A stretch of 42,917 nucleotides of DNA from Tissierellia bacterium (GTDB lineage: Bacteria; Bacillota; Clostridia; Tissierellales; Tepidimicrobiaceae): assembly GCA_012518745.1 (NCBI GenBank), contig JAAYRM010000092.1, forward strand, positions 1-42,917. Reading direction: 5' to 3'. A program made the position numbers and the translations under genes. Positions 16,148-25,045 of this stretch are shown piece by piece. The notes under the pieces were generated by a model, which was not told where the DNA came from, searched no databases, and saw only the letters and a program-made list of their open reading frames with translations. Numbering within the stretch: the first letter of the stretch is position 1; each line of letters opens with the position of its first letter.

Positions 16148-16453
16148 ATGGAAAAGGGGTTTATTGGTGCATTATTTTTCGCAACTATTGTTGCTATATT
16201 TGCTTTGAAAAATGGGGACAAGGTATTAATTGATTTTATATTTGCAAAGGTGGAGGTTTCACAGGCTATTGTGATCTTTGTTTCATCTATCCTAGGGGCA
16301 GTAATAGTGGCTATTTTAGGAGTAGTAAAGAATTTAAAAATTAAAAAGGAACTGAGGGAACTGAATAAAAGGATTGCTATCATTGAAGAGGAGAAGGAGA
16401 AGTTACAGCTATCGATGCAGGAGCAAGGGGAGAAAATAGATCGGGAGGATTAA
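16148..16453 (+). CDS. LapA-domain (DUF1049-like) membrane protein
   Basis: The 101-residue product from ATG 16148 has two membrane segments (about 3-20 and 38-60) around the FALKNGDKVLIDFIFAKVEVS segment typical of LapA/DUF1049, followed by a charged coiled coil (about 63-98). In Gram-negative bacteria LapA acts in LPS assembly control; in Gram-positives the role is unknown. I chose 16148 because GAGGAGGGA is just upstream; the longer in-frame extension into secF has no ribosome site. recJ follows at 16521. Confidence 0.85.
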   Translation: MEKGFIGALFFATIVAIFALKNGDKVLIDFIFAKVEVSQAIVIFVSSILGAVIVAILGVVKNLKIKKELRELNKRIAIIEEEKEKLQLSMQEQGEKIDRED

Positions 16454-16520
16454 AATAGGCCAATTATTATAATCGGACAAGAATATATCGGCATAATCGT
16501 ATAGTAGAGGTGAATGGCAT

Positions 16521-18290
16521 TTGGAAAAATGGTTTCTTAGAAATGTTAAGGCAGATCTTAAGGAGATATCCCAAACCTTTGGGGTAGGTATATTATTCTC
16601 TAAAATCATGGTAAACAGGGGCATTATGGAACATGGGATGATGGATAGCTATATCCACCCAAGTCTAGATAAGCTCCATAACCCTAAATTGATGCGGGAT
16701 ATGGATTTAGGGGTAGATATGATAATGGCGAGCATTGAGGCGGGTAAAAAAATAAGGATAGTGGGGGATTATGATCAGGACGGAACCTCGGCAATAGTTA
16801 TCCTACACAGGGGGTTAAATAGGTGTGGAGCATATGTGGATTATGCCATACCTCATAGAATAGCGGATGGCTATGGCATAAATAAAAGGATTGTCAAGGA
16901 AGCCAAGAAGGATGGTATAGGGCTCATAATTACCTGCGATAATGGAATATCTGCATTTGAACCTATAAAGCTCGCAAGGGAATTGGGAATGGAGGTAATC
17001 ATAACTGATCATCACGATATACCCCATAATAACCTAGAGGATGGAGATAGAGAGTACCAATTTCCCGATGCTAACGCCATAATAAATCCTAAAAGGCAGG
17101 ATTGCGATTATCCATTCGAGGAATTATGTGGGGCAGGCGTAGCTCTTAAGCTCGTACAGGCCCTTTATAACAAAATGGGCATAGACATAGAAGAATCCTA
17201 TGAAATGCTCGAATATGCGGCAATGGCTACCGTATGCGATGTTGTAGACCTAATAGATGAAAACAGGATAATAGTGAAAGAGGGTTTGGAGAGGATCAAT
17301 GATAGCGATAATCTAGGGATGATGGAGCTGATAAGGGCCACTGGATTGGGTAATAGGAAAATTGATACCTATTCATTAGGCTTTATATTGGGTCCATGTA
17401 TAAATGCCTCTGGCAGATTGGATAGTGCGGATATAGCTGTAGAACTCTTCCTAACGGATGATATAGGGGAAGCAAGGAGATATGCAGATAAATTATATGG
17501 ACTCAATGAGGAAAGGAAGGCTATGACTGCCAAGGGCTATGAAAGGGTAATTCAGAGGATAGAACATGATGGACTCGACACCTCGGATGTACTGGTAGTA
17601 TATGAACCCGATATCCATGAGAGTATAGCGGGGATAATAGCCGGTAAGGTCAAGGATAGGTATTATAGGCCTACTATAGTATTAACACAATCTAGGGATG
17701 AGGGGGTGGTTAAGGGCTCCGGTAGATCTATAGAGGGATATAATATTTTCGCTGAGGTGTATAAATGCAAGGATCTGCTTGGTGAGTTTGGGGGTCATCC
17801 TATGGCCGTTGGGCTATCCATGAATATGGATAAAGTGGAGGATCTGAGTAATCGTTTAAATGAGCAAAGCGATTTAACGGAGGAGGATCTATTGCCAAAA
17901 ATCTATATAGATGCGCATCTTCCATTGGATTATATAGACTATAAATTGATTGAGGAATTGCAATTATTGGAACCCTTTGGAAGGGCAAACCCTAGGCCTC
18001 TATTTGCCGAAAGGGATATTCCGGTAAAAAAGGCCACGGTATTGGGGAGCAATAGAAACGTTTTGAAACTGATCCTCTCATCTAGGAGTGGCAGGAATGT
18101 GGAAGGAATTTATTTTGGAGATATAGAGCGGTTTGATACAAGAATTACTGATATATTCGGGGAAGAAGAGGTATCCAATATGTATAAAGGCATCGATAAT
18201 GATATAAGGTTAGATCTAGTATATGTACCAGCTATTAACGAATATATGGGTAATAGGAATCTGCAGATCATAATACAAAATTATCGATAA
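16521..18290 (+). CDS. recJ: Single-stranded-DNA-specific exonuclease RecJ
   Basis: RecJ is a 5'-3' single-strand DNA exonuclease of the DHH phosphoesterase family, acting in recombination and repair. In 589 residues, motif I is DYDQDGT (83-89), followed by a CDNG motif (ITCDNGISA), the DHH motif ITDHHDIP, INPKRQDCDYPFEELCGAGVA, and the DHHA1 motif FGGHPMAVGLSM near 430. The C-terminal 130 residues form the OB-type domain. Motif I has Gln in place of the more common Val, while the metal-binding aspartates are kept. The TTG start has AGAGGTG eight bases upstream. The relA gene that follows has its own promoter. Confidence 0.96.
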   Translation: MEKWFLRNVKADLKEISQTFGVGILFSKIMVNRGIMEHGMMDSYIHPSLDKLHNPKLMRDMDLGVDMIMASIEAGKKIRIVGDYDQDGTSAIVILHRGLNRCGAYVDYAIPHRIADGYGINKRIVKEAKKDGIGLIITCDNGISAFEPIKLARELGMEVIITDHHDIPHNNLEDGDREYQFPDANAIINPKRQDCDYPFEELCGAGVALKLVQALYNKMGIDIEESYEMLEYAAMATVCDVVDLIDENRIIVKEGLERINDSDNLGMMELIRATGLGNRKIDTYSLGFILGPCINASGRLDSADIAVELFLTDDIGEARRYADKLYGLNEERKAMTAKGYERVIQRIEHDGLDTSDVLVVYEPDIHESIAGIIAGKVKDRYYRPTIVLTQSRDEGVVKGSGRSIEGYNIFAEVYKCKDLLGEFGGHPMAVGLSMNMDKVEDLSNRLNEQSDLTEEDLLPKIYIDAHLPLDYIDYKLIEELQLLEPFGRANPRPLFAERDIPVKKATVLGSNRNVLKLILSSRSGRNVEGIYFGDIERFDTRITDIFGEEEVSNMYKGIDNDIRLDLVYVPAINEYMGNRNLQIIIQNYR

Positions 18291-18301
18291 CGGGAGTAGA
18301 T

Positions 18302-18329
18302 TTGACAATATACCTAAATACGATAAAAT
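18302..18329 (+). promoter_or_regulatory. Candidate relA promoter, distal
   Basis: TTGACA (18302-18307), 16 bases, TAAAAT (18324-18329). It lies just after the recJ stop and about 110 bases before relA. Confidence 0.6.
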
Positions 18330-18346
18330 AATCTTAATTTTATAAT

Positions 18347-18369
18347 GATCTGCTATAATATAGTAGATC
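18347..18369 (+). promoter_or_regulatory. Near-palindrome with extended -10, upstream of relA
   Basis: GATCTGCTAT and ATAGTAGATC flank AAT, an inverted repeat with one mismatch. The left arm contains TGCTATAAT (18351-18359), an extended -10 element. It could be an operator over a second relA promoter or simply a hairpin. Confidence 0.45.
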
Positions 18370-18438
18370 ATATTGCCTTATATATGGGCAGGGGGAGTTA
18401 GTCGTAGAAGAAAATGATTACATGGGCAGGTGAATCCA

Positions 18439-20604
18439 ATGATAGAAAATTTACTATTGAAAATCGAGCAATATAATCCACACGCAGATATGGGGCAGGT
18501 GATAAGGGCGCATACATACGCCGGAGCTGCCCATGAAGGCCAGTTCAGAAATTCTGGAGAAAAATATATTGTGCATCCATTCAACGTGGCCATGATACTT
18601 GCGGATTTGAACATGGATGTCACCACCATTATTGCCGGGTTACTACATGATGTAATAGAGGATACCGATATCACCTACGAGGATTTGGTATCGGAATTTG
18701 ATAAGGAAGTAGCTGATCTGGTTGAAGGGGTAACCAAATTAAAAAAATTGCAATATAAGACTAAGCAGGAGAACCAGGCCGAAAATCTGAGGAAGATGGT
18801 AGTAGCCATGGCCAAGGATATAAGGGTTATTATTATTAAATTAGCTGATAGGCTCCACAATATGAGGACTTTAGAGTATATGAGCGATGCTAAAAAAATA
18901 GAGAAGGCCCAGGAGACCTTGGAAATCTATACGCCCTTGGCCCATAGACTGGGAATGTCTAGAATAAAGTGGGAACTAGAGGATTTATCCCTAAGGTATA
19001 TGAATCCGGAAGGCTATTATGATTTAGTTGATAGGGTATCCAAGCGAAGAAAGGAACGAGAGGCATATATTCAACTGATAGTAGAACAACTGGACGAAAA
19101 ATTGGGTGAGCTAGATATATCTAGGGATATAAGCGGTAGACCGAAGAGTTTCTATAGTATCTATAAGAAGATGATATATCAGAATAAGAGCTTTGAACAG
19201 ATATTTGATTTAACAGCTATAAGGATCATTGTGGATTCGGTGAAGGACTGTTATGGAACCTTGGGTATAGTGCATACCATGTGGAAACCGATCCCGGGGA
19301 GATTTAAAGATTATATAGCGATGCCGAAACCCAATATGTATCAATCTATCCATACCACCGTGATTGGGCCGGAGGGCGAAATCTTTGAGGTCCAGATACG
19401 GACCTGGGATATGCATAGAACTGCAGAATACGGTATTGCAGCCCATTGGAAATATAAAGAGGGAGATGTCGAGGCCGATAATTTTGACGAGAAATTGACT
19501 TGGTTAGGACAACTTTTAGAATGGCAGAATGATCTCAAGGATCCTAGGGATTTTATGGAAACATTGAAAATAGATCTATTTACGGATGAGGTATTTGTAT
19601 TCACCCCCATGGGGGATGTGATTAATCTACCAAACGGCTCGACCCCAGTTGATTTTGCCTACAAGGTTCATACGGCCGTGGGCAATAACTGTGTAGGGGC
19701 TAAAGTGGATGGAAGGATAGTTCCATTGGATTATAAGTTGAAAAATGGAAATATAGTAGAGGTATTGACTTCAGCCAGTAGCAATGGGCCCAGTAGGGAT
19801 TGGATAAAGATGGTTAAGAGTAGCCAAGCCAAGAACAAGATACGGCAATGGTTTAGGCGAGAAGAACGGGATTTAAATATCAACAAGGGCAAGGAGATGC
19901 TGGAGAAGGAGATCAAGAGACAGGGATATAAATTAACCGAGATGTTAAAGGAAGATTGGTTGAAGGTTATTGCAACTAGGTTGAGCCTAGGCAATTCAAA
20001 TGACCTATATGCTGGCCTTGGATTCGGAAGTATTACATTGGCCCAGATAATGTCCAGATTGAAAGATTTTCACAGGGAATATTATAAGGATAAGGATGGT
20101 AAACCCGATACAGAATTCAGAGATAGGGAACACCAGCCACAGGATAGAAGAAGGACGGTTACGCAGGGAATTAGTATAGAGGGATTGGATAATATAAAGG
20201 TGAGATTTTCAAAATGCTGCAATCCCGTTCCTGGAGATGAGATAGTAGGATATATTACTAGAGGTAGGGGTGTATCAATCCATAGGAAGGATTGTCCTAA
20301 TATCATCAATGTGGATACTCCCGAGAGGTTTATGGAGGTCCATTGGGATATTGATGAAAAGGCAGAGTATCCGGTTGAGATACAGATACGAGCGGTGGAT
20401 AGACAGGGGCTATTAACGGAGATAACGCAGAGAATTACCGATTCAAATTTAGGGCTCCTATCCCTAAATGCACGAACCAATCAGGATAAAGGGGTAATAA
20501 TAAATATGACCCTAGAGATTAGAAATATAGATCAATTAAAGGAATTGATGCGAAGGATTGGAAGGATAAAAAATATTATAGATATATATAGGGTTACTAT
20601 ATAA
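18439..20604 (+). CDS. relA: Bifunctional (p)ppGpp synthetase/hydrolase RelA/SpoT
   Basis: This is the long Rel enzyme that makes and degrades the stringent-response alarmone. From ATG 18439 it has 721 residues. The HD hydrolase domain has His46 and His70-Asp71 (LLHDVIEDT); the synthetase domain has RPKSFYSIYKKM, DLTAIRIIV and QIRTWDMHRTAEYGIAAHWKYK. GRFKDYIAMPK carries the RxKD signature of bifunctional enzymes. TGS (about 384-445, VFVFTPMGDVINLP) and a C-terminal ACT domain (about 645-721) follow, with CCNPVPGDEI in between. ATG is chosen over GTG 18430 because CAGGTG lies upstream at good spacing. dtd follows 19 bases later. Confidence 0.97.
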   Translation: MIENLLLKIEQYNPHADMGQVIRAHTYAGAAHEGQFRNSGEKYIVHPFNVAMILADLNMDVTTIIAGLLHDVIEDTDITYEDLVSEFDKEVADLVEGVTKLKKLQYKTKQENQAENLRKMVVAMAKDIRVIIIKLADRLHNMRTLEYMSDAKKIEKAQETLEIYTPLAHRLGMSRIKWELEDLSLRYMNPEGYYDLVDRVSKRRKEREAYIQLIVEQLDEKLGELDISRDISGRPKSFYSIYKKMIYQNKSFEQIFDLTAIRIIVDSVKDCYGTLGIVHTMWKPIPGRFKDYIAMPKPNMYQSIHTTVIGPEGEIFEVQIRTWDMHRTAEYGIAAHWKYKEGDVEADNFDEKLTWLGQLLEWQNDLKDPRDFMETLKIDLFTDEVFVFTPMGDVINLPNGSTPVDFAYKVHTAVGNNCVGAKVDGRIVPLDYKLKNGNIVEVLTSASSNGPSRDWIKMVKSSQAKNKIRQWFRREERDLNINKGKEMLEKEIKRQGYKLTEMLKEDWLKVIATRLSLGNSNDLYAGLGFGSITLAQIMSRLKDFHREYYKDKDGKPDTEFRDREHQPQDRRRTVTQGISIEGLDNIKVRFSKCCNPVPGDEIVGYITRGRGVSIHRKDCPNIINVDTPERFMEVHWDIDEKAEYPVEIQIRAVDRQGLLTEITQRITDSNLGLLSLNARTNQDKGVIINMTLEIRNIDQLKELMRRIGRIKNIIDIYRVTI

Positions 20605-20623
20605 TTAGAAGAGAGGGATTTGG

Positions 20624-21073
20624 ATGAGGGCAGTAGTACAAAGGGTATCGAGGGCTAGTGTCAGGGTGGATGGGGATATTGTAAGCGATATAGGCAATGG
20701 CCTGCTGGTACTACTAGGCGTAGGAGAAGATGACGATGATAATGATTTAGAATATATGCTGGGAAAGATCCTGGGATTAAGGATATTTGAAGATGATGAT
20801 GGAAAGATGAATCTATCTATAAGGGATGTTAAGGGAAAGATACTAGTAGTTTCCCAGTTTACATTGTATGGAGATGTTAGAAAGGGTAGGAGACCGAGTT
20901 TTTCTACATCGGCTAGACCGGATATTGCAGAGGATATATATGAGAAATTTGTAGCTAGGTGCAAAGATGAGGGCATAGAGGTAGGAAAAGGGGTTTTTGG
21001 GGCCGATATGGATGTTGAACTTATAAATGATGGCCCGGTAACCATATTAATAGATAGTAAAAAAGTATTCTAG
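20624..21073 (+). CDS. dtd: D-aminoacyl-tRNA deacylase
   Basis: Dtd hydrolyses D-amino acids mischarged on tRNA. The 149 residues begin MRAVVQRVSRASVRVDGD, typical of the family, with LVLLGVGEDD, KILGLRIFEDDDGKMN, the SQFTLYGDVRKGRRPSF motif (about 85-101) and the C-terminal NDGPVTILIDS of the active-site Gly-cisPro type. The ATG has GAGAGGGA five bases upstream. It lies between relA and the MBL hydrolase, an arrangement common in Firmicutes. Confidence 0.97.
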   Translation: MRAVVQRVSRASVRVDGDIVSDIGNGLLVLLGVGEDDDDNDLEYMLGKILGLRIFEDDDGKMNLSIRDVKGKILVVSQFTLYGDVRKGRRPSFSTSARPDIAEDIYEKFVARCKDEGIEVGKGVFGADMDVELINDGPVTILIDSKKVF

Positions 21074-21084
21074 GAGGGGTTAGT

Positions 21085-21705
21085 TTGCAGGTTATAAGGT
21101 TAGAGGCGGGAATATATGCGGCAAATTGCTATTTAATATATGAGTCGGATAGCATGGAGGCCATTATAATCGATCCGGGTGGGGATTCCGATGATATAAT
21201 ATCTAGGGTAGAGGATTTAGGGTTAAAGGTTAAATATATCATCCTTACCCACGGACATGCGGATCATATTGCCGGTGTTGCGGAGTTGAGGGATTATTTT
21301 AATGTACCAGTTGCAATCCATAAGGAAGATGAACCGATGTTAAGGGACAGTGATAGGAATTTCTCTAGTACAATGGCTACGGGTGAAATCGAAATTGATC
21401 CTGATATACTATTAGACGAGGAGACCAAAATAGAATTTGGGGGATTACCCATAAAGATAATCCATACCCCGGGTCATACCCCTGGAGGTATAACCATAAA
21501 TATCGAAAACTATCTATTTACCGGAGATACTCTATTCGCGGGCTCTATCGGTAGGACCGATTTCCCTGGAGGTTCCTTCGAGGATATAATTGCATCGATA
21601 AAGGAAAAACTATTGGTTTATCCCGATGATACGATACTGTATCCGGGCCATGGGCCAGCTTCCAGTATTGGGAAAGAGAAGAGCAGCAATCCCTTCATTG
21701 TATAG
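21085..21705 (+). CDS. MBL-fold hydrolase (glyoxalase II-like)
   Basis: The 206-residue protein is a cytoplasmic metallo-beta-lactamase fold hydrolase. THGHADH (55-61), HTPGHTPGG near 131, FTGDTLFAGSIGRTDFPGG near 152 and YPGHGP near 190 supply the binuclear metal ligands. These resemble glyoxalase II-type thioesterases, but family members downstream of dtd have no proven substrate. The TTG start follows AGGAGGGG. In many Clostridia this gene precedes hemZ and hisS; here aspS comes next. Confidence 0.92.
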   Translation: MQVIRLEAGIYAANCYLIYESDSMEAIIIDPGGDSDDIISRVEDLGLKVKYIILTHGHADHIAGVAELRDYFNVPVAIHKEDEPMLRDSDRNFSSTMATGEIEIDPDILLDEETKIEFGGLPIKIIHTPGHTPGGITINIENYLFTGDTLFAGSIGRTDFPGGSFEDIIASIKEKLLVYPDDTILYPGHGPASSIGKEKSSNPFIV

Positions 21706-21714
21706 GGAATTAGA

Positions 21715-21752
21715 AGCCACTTCTTGGGATAGCATATCCTTAGGGGGTGGCT
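21715..21752 (+). other. Hairpin between the MBL hydrolase and aspS
   Basis: AGCCAC pairs with GTGGCT, and GGATA with TATCC inside it. There is no immediate U-tract, so it is not a clear terminator; it may be an RNA-processing or attenuation structure. Confidence 0.4.
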
Positions 21753-21796
21753 CAATTACGGATAGGAGAGTTTTATTATTTTCGGGGAGGGATATT

Positions 21797-23572
21797 ATGA
21801 AAGAAGATTTTAAGGATCTAGGGAGAAGTCATATGTGTGGAAATTTACGGCTGCCCAATGTAGGTGATGATGTAGTATTAATGGGATGGGTTCAAAGGGA
21901 GAGGGATCTTGGTTCGCTAGTCTTTATAGACTTGAGGGATATAACAGGTATCTGTCAGGTGGTATGTGACAATACGGTTTCGGAAGAGGTATTTAAAAGG
22001 GCTACCAAGGTAAGAGGTGAATATGTAATAGCTGTTAAAGGGCAGGTTAGGGAAAGGCAATCTGCAAACAAGGATATCCCGACTGGGCAGGTGGAGGTAT
22101 TGGTAGAGGATCTAAAGATATTGAGTAAATCTGAAACCCCACCTATATATATAAGGGATGATGATAATGTATCTGAGGGCATGAGGCTGAGATATAGGTA
22201 TTTAGATTTAAGAAAACCCTTCATGCAGAAAAATCTGAGGATAAGGCATAGGGCTGCAAGGATAATCAGGGATTTTTTAGATGAGAACGGCTTTATTGAA
22301 ATAGAAACTCCTATGTTGACAAAACCTACTCCGGAAGGAGCTAGGGATTATTTGGTGCCCAGCAGGATTAATCCTGGAGATTTCTATGCGCTACCTCAGT
22401 CACCCCAGTTGATGAAGCAGCTTTTAATGGTCGCTGGGATGGATAGATATTACCAGATAGCTAGATGCTTTAGGGATGAGGATTTAAGGGCGAATAGACA
22501 ACCGGAGTTTACACAGGTTGATATAGAGATGTCTTTTGTTGACATAGACGATGTAATCGATATGAATGAACAATTACTATATAGGATATTTAAAGAATTA
22601 AAAGGCGTGGAAATAGAATTACCTATTAAAAGGATGACCTATAGGGAGGCCATGCAAAGATTCGGCGTGGACAAACCCGATCTACGATTCGGATTCGAAT
22701 TGGTAGATATATCGGCCCTAGTACAGGAATCTAAATTCAGGGTATTCAGTGGTACCATCGAGGATGGCGGTTACGTAAAGGGAATAAATATAAAGGGGTA
22801 TGGGGATGAGTTTTCTAGGAGGGATATATCCAATCTGGAGGATTATATAAAGGATTTCGGAGCCAAAGGGTTGGCTTGGCTTAAGGTAACTGAAGAGGGG
22901 ATTACTTCACCCATTGCTAAGTTTTTATCCGAGGTGGAATTGGATAATATACTAGATAAGATGAATGGGGAAATAGGCGACCTGTTATTGTTAGTGGCTG
23001 ATAAGGAAAAAATTGTTTTTGATAGCCTTGGGAATCTGAGGAATAGGATAGCCAAGGATTTGAATATAATCGATGAGGATGACCTCAATTTAGTATGGAT
23101 TACAGAATTTCCATTGCTAGAATATGATGAGCAGAAGAATCGCTATGTGGCCAAACATCACCCGTTTACCCAGCCAATGGAGGAAGATATACATCTTCTG
23201 GAAACGCAACCGCAAGATGTCAGGGCAAAAGCATATGATATAGTGATCAATGGCGATGAACTAGGAGGAGGCAGTATCAGAATCAGTGATTCGGAACTCC
23301 AGACTAGGATGTTTGCTGCCCTAGGATTTTCGGAAGAGGAAGCCCAGAATAAATTCGGATTTCTATTAGAGGCATTTCAATATGGCACACCACCGCATGG
23401 TGGAATTGCATATGGATTCGATAGGCTTATAATGCTATTGACTAATAGTGCAGATATAAGGGATGTTATAGCATTTCCCAAAACTCAGTCTGCAACATGC
23501 CCGTTAACCGGGGCTCCTAGTGAAGTTAATGAGGAACAGCTACAGGAGATTCATTTAAAACTTGATGTATAA
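21797..23572 (+). CDS. aspS: Aspartate-tRNA ligase
   Basis: AspRS charges tRNA-Asp. The 591 residues show the bacterial layout: an anticodon OB-fold (about 17-105, GWVQRERDLGSLVFIDLRD), a class II catalytic core with the ALPQSPQ flipping loop, RCFRDEDLRANRQPEFTQVD (motif 2) and GIAYGFDRLIML (motif 3), and a bacterial GAD insertion in the middle. Leu38 occupies the place where non-discriminating enzymes usually have His, suggesting a tRNA-Asp-specific enzyme; this fits a cell that makes free asparagine by AsnA. ATG 21797 follows GGGGAGGG; the upstream in-frame extension overlaps the MBL gene and is not coding. Confidence 0.97.
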   Translation: MKEDFKDLGRSHMCGNLRLPNVGDDVVLMGWVQRERDLGSLVFIDLRDITGICQVVCDNTVSEEVFKRATKVRGEYVIAVKGQVRERQSANKDIPTGQVEVLVEDLKILSKSETPPIYIRDDDNVSEGMRLRYRYLDLRKPFMQKNLRIRHRAARIIRDFLDENGFIEIETPMLTKPTPEGARDYLVPSRINPGDFYALPQSPQLMKQLLMVAGMDRYYQIARCFRDEDLRANRQPEFTQVDIEMSFVDIDDVIDMNEQLLYRIFKELKGVEIELPIKRMTYREAMQRFGVDKPDLRFGFELVDISALVQESKFRVFSGTIEDGGYVKGINIKGYGDEFSRRDISNLEDYIKDFGAKGLAWLKVTEEGITSPIAKFLSEVELDNILDKMNGEIGDLLLLVADKEKIVFDSLGNLRNRIAKDLNIIDEDDLNLVWITEFPLLEYDEQKNRYVAKHHPFTQPMEEDIHLLETQPQDVRAKAYDIVINGDELGGGSIRISDSELQTRMFAALGFSEEEAQNKFGFLLEAFQYGTPPHGGIAYGFDRLIMLLTNSADIRDVIAFPKTQSATCPLTGAPSEVNEEQLQEIHLKLDV

Positions 23573-23616
23573 CGATAAATATAGAACCATATGTTAGAAT
23601 TCGAAGGATGATATAA

Positions 23617-24324
23617 ATGGGTGAACGTTTTACAAGAACTAGATGGCTACTAGGGCAAGAGGGGATGAACACCCTTAAAAATTCTAAGGTTGCGGTATTT
23701 GGGATTGGTGGGGTGGGTTCCTTTGCCTGTGAAGCCTTAGTTAGATCGGGATTGGGTAAGATTATAATGATAGATTATGATATAATAGATATAACCAACA
23801 TTAATAGACAAATTCATGCAAATTCAAAAACCGTGGGCCTATCCAAGGTGAAGGTAATGAGGAATAGGTTGTTGGATATAAATCCAGATATTGATGTGGT
23901 GGCTATAGAAGAACAATATGGTGAGCTCAATAAAGAGGAGCTACTATGTACAGACTATGATTATGTGATAGATGCGATAGATATGGTTTCGGCTAAGGTG
24001 AATTTAATTGAAAATTGCAAGAGGTTGGGTATTCCCATCGTCTCAGCTATGGGAGCAGGTAATAAGTTAGATCCCACGATGTTTCGAATTGGGGATATAT
24101 ATGAGACGGATACCTGCCCTTTGGCCAAGGTGATCAGAAGGGAATTGAGGAAAAGGGATATATCGGCCTTAAGGGTTGTCTGGTCTAGGGAAAAACCTAT
24201 AAAAGTCAATCCTACAGAGGAGCAATCCGAAAGGGGGGCACCCGGAAGCGTATCATTTGTACCTCCTGTGGTTGGATTAATCCTCGCGTCTGAGGTAATC
24301 AATAATTTGGTATTTGAGAGGTGA
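23617..24324 (+). CDS. tcdA: tRNA threonylcarbamoyladenosine dehydratase
   Basis: This is an E1/ThiF-like adenylating enzyme of the TcdA (CsdL) group, which cyclises t6A37 to ct6A37 in tRNAs. In 235 residues, FGIGGVGSFACEALVRSGLG (about 29-48) is the nucleotide-binding loop, IDYDIIDITNINRQIHA the conserved follow-up, and DAIDMVSAKVNLI and VSAMGAGNKLDPTMF the catalytic-domain motifs. ERGAPGSVSFVPPVVGL near the C-terminus is typical. GAAGGATG is the ribosome site. It lies 44 bases after aspS and just before the RseC-like gene. Confidence 0.95.
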   Translation: MGERFTRTRWLLGQEGMNTLKNSKVAVFGIGGVGSFACEALVRSGLGKIIMIDYDIIDITNINRQIHANSKTVGLSKVKVMRNRLLDINPDIDVVAIEEQYGELNKEELLCTDYDYVIDAIDMVSAKVNLIENCKRLGIPIVSAMGAGNKLDPTMFRIGDIYETDTCPLAKVIRRELRKRDISALRVVWSREKPIKVNPTEEQSERGAPGSVSFVPPVVGLILASEVINNLVFER

Positions 24325-24328
24325 GATA

Positions 24329-24754
24329 ATGGATCAGATAGGATATGTGCGTAAAACTATGAATAATATCGCTGAGGTAGAGGTGAAAAGGATCTCGGGA
24401 TGTGGTACGGGTTGCAGTAGCTGTGGTGGTAGTTGCAATGTCCCGAGCATCATAGTCAATATTGAAAATTCAATCGATGCAAGTGAAGGGGATTTTGTAG
24501 AGATCAAGGCGAAACCTAAGCATATCATTAAATACGCATTGATTATATATATGATTCCCTTCATCATGCTAATTTTAGGGATATCCTTCGGCATTAGCTT
24601 CTTTCAATCTCAGGGTATCGAAAACTATGAAACGTATGCATTTATGGTGGGGCTATTATTTTTAATAATTGCCTTCGGAATAGTGAGGATAATAGATAGA
24701 CGCATAAAGGATAGAAATGAAACCGTAATGGAGATGATAAGGATATTAGGCTAA
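24329..24754 (+). CDS. RseC/MucC-family membrane protein
   Basis: The 141 residues begin with a small N-terminal domain containing four closely spaced cysteines (25, 29, 32 and 36), followed by two membrane segments (about 72-93 and 105-125). That is the RseC/MucC (SoxR-reducing system) family. Members work with Rnf-type electron transfer or sigma-E control in other bacteria; here no rnf genes are adjacent. ATG 24329 follows GAGAGGTGAG by about five bases and comes four bases after the tcdA stop, so the two are coupled. Confidence 0.88.
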   Translation: MDQIGYVRKTMNNIAEVEVKRISGCGTGCSSCGGSCNVPSIIVNIENSIDASEGDFVEIKAKPKHIIKYALIIYMIPFIMLILGISFGISFFQSQGIENYETYAFMVGLLFLIIAFGIVRIIDRRIKDRNETVMEMIRILG

Positions 24755-24770
24755 ATGGGGGGAGTGATAT

Positions 24771-25043
24771 TTGGTTTTGGAACTGAAGGATAAACAGGCT
24801 ATCATTAGAAGGTTAAGAAGGATAGAGGGGCAGATCAAAGGTATTCAGAAGATGATACTAGATGAGCAGACCTGCGGGGATGTACTCATACAGATAGTAG
24901 CGGCTCGAGCTGCAATAAATTCCGTCGGTGGATTGATATTGGAAAATCATATGAAGGGATGTCTAAAAAATTATTTGAGCGGCATGACAAGGGATGAGTC
25001 CCTAGATGAGCTGGTAAATATTATGGTGAAATACACCAAATAG
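24771..25043 (+). CDS. CsoR-family metal-sensing transcriptional repressor
   Basis: The 90 residues form the all-helical CsoR/RcnR fold that binds DNA until metal is bound. Cys35, His60 and Cys64 reproduce the C-x24-H-x3-C set used by copper-sensing CsoR. RRLRRIEGQIKGIQKMI supplies the basic N-terminal helix. Copper is the likely effector but the family also includes persulfide and other metal sensors. The TTG start has GGGGGAG about seven bases upstream. No copA or copZ gene is in sight, so the regulon must lie elsewhere. The stop faces the convergent exporter gene at two bases' distance. Confidence 0.92.
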   Translation: MVLELKDKQAIIRRLRRIEGQIKGIQKMILDEQTCGDVLIQIVAARAAINSVGGLILENHMKGCLKNYLSGMTRDESLDELVNIMVKYTK

Positions 25044-25045
25044 AA

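Noticed and set aside
20605..21045. Long serine-rich minus-strand frame opposite dtd
   Set aside because: It is antisense to a fully conserved dtd gene and its Ser/Pro/Leu composition reflects the complement of GAT/GGA-rich codons.
21626..21796. N-terminal extension of aspS into the MBL gene
   Set aside because: It overlaps conserved coding sequence in another frame, and AspRS proteins begin at 21797.
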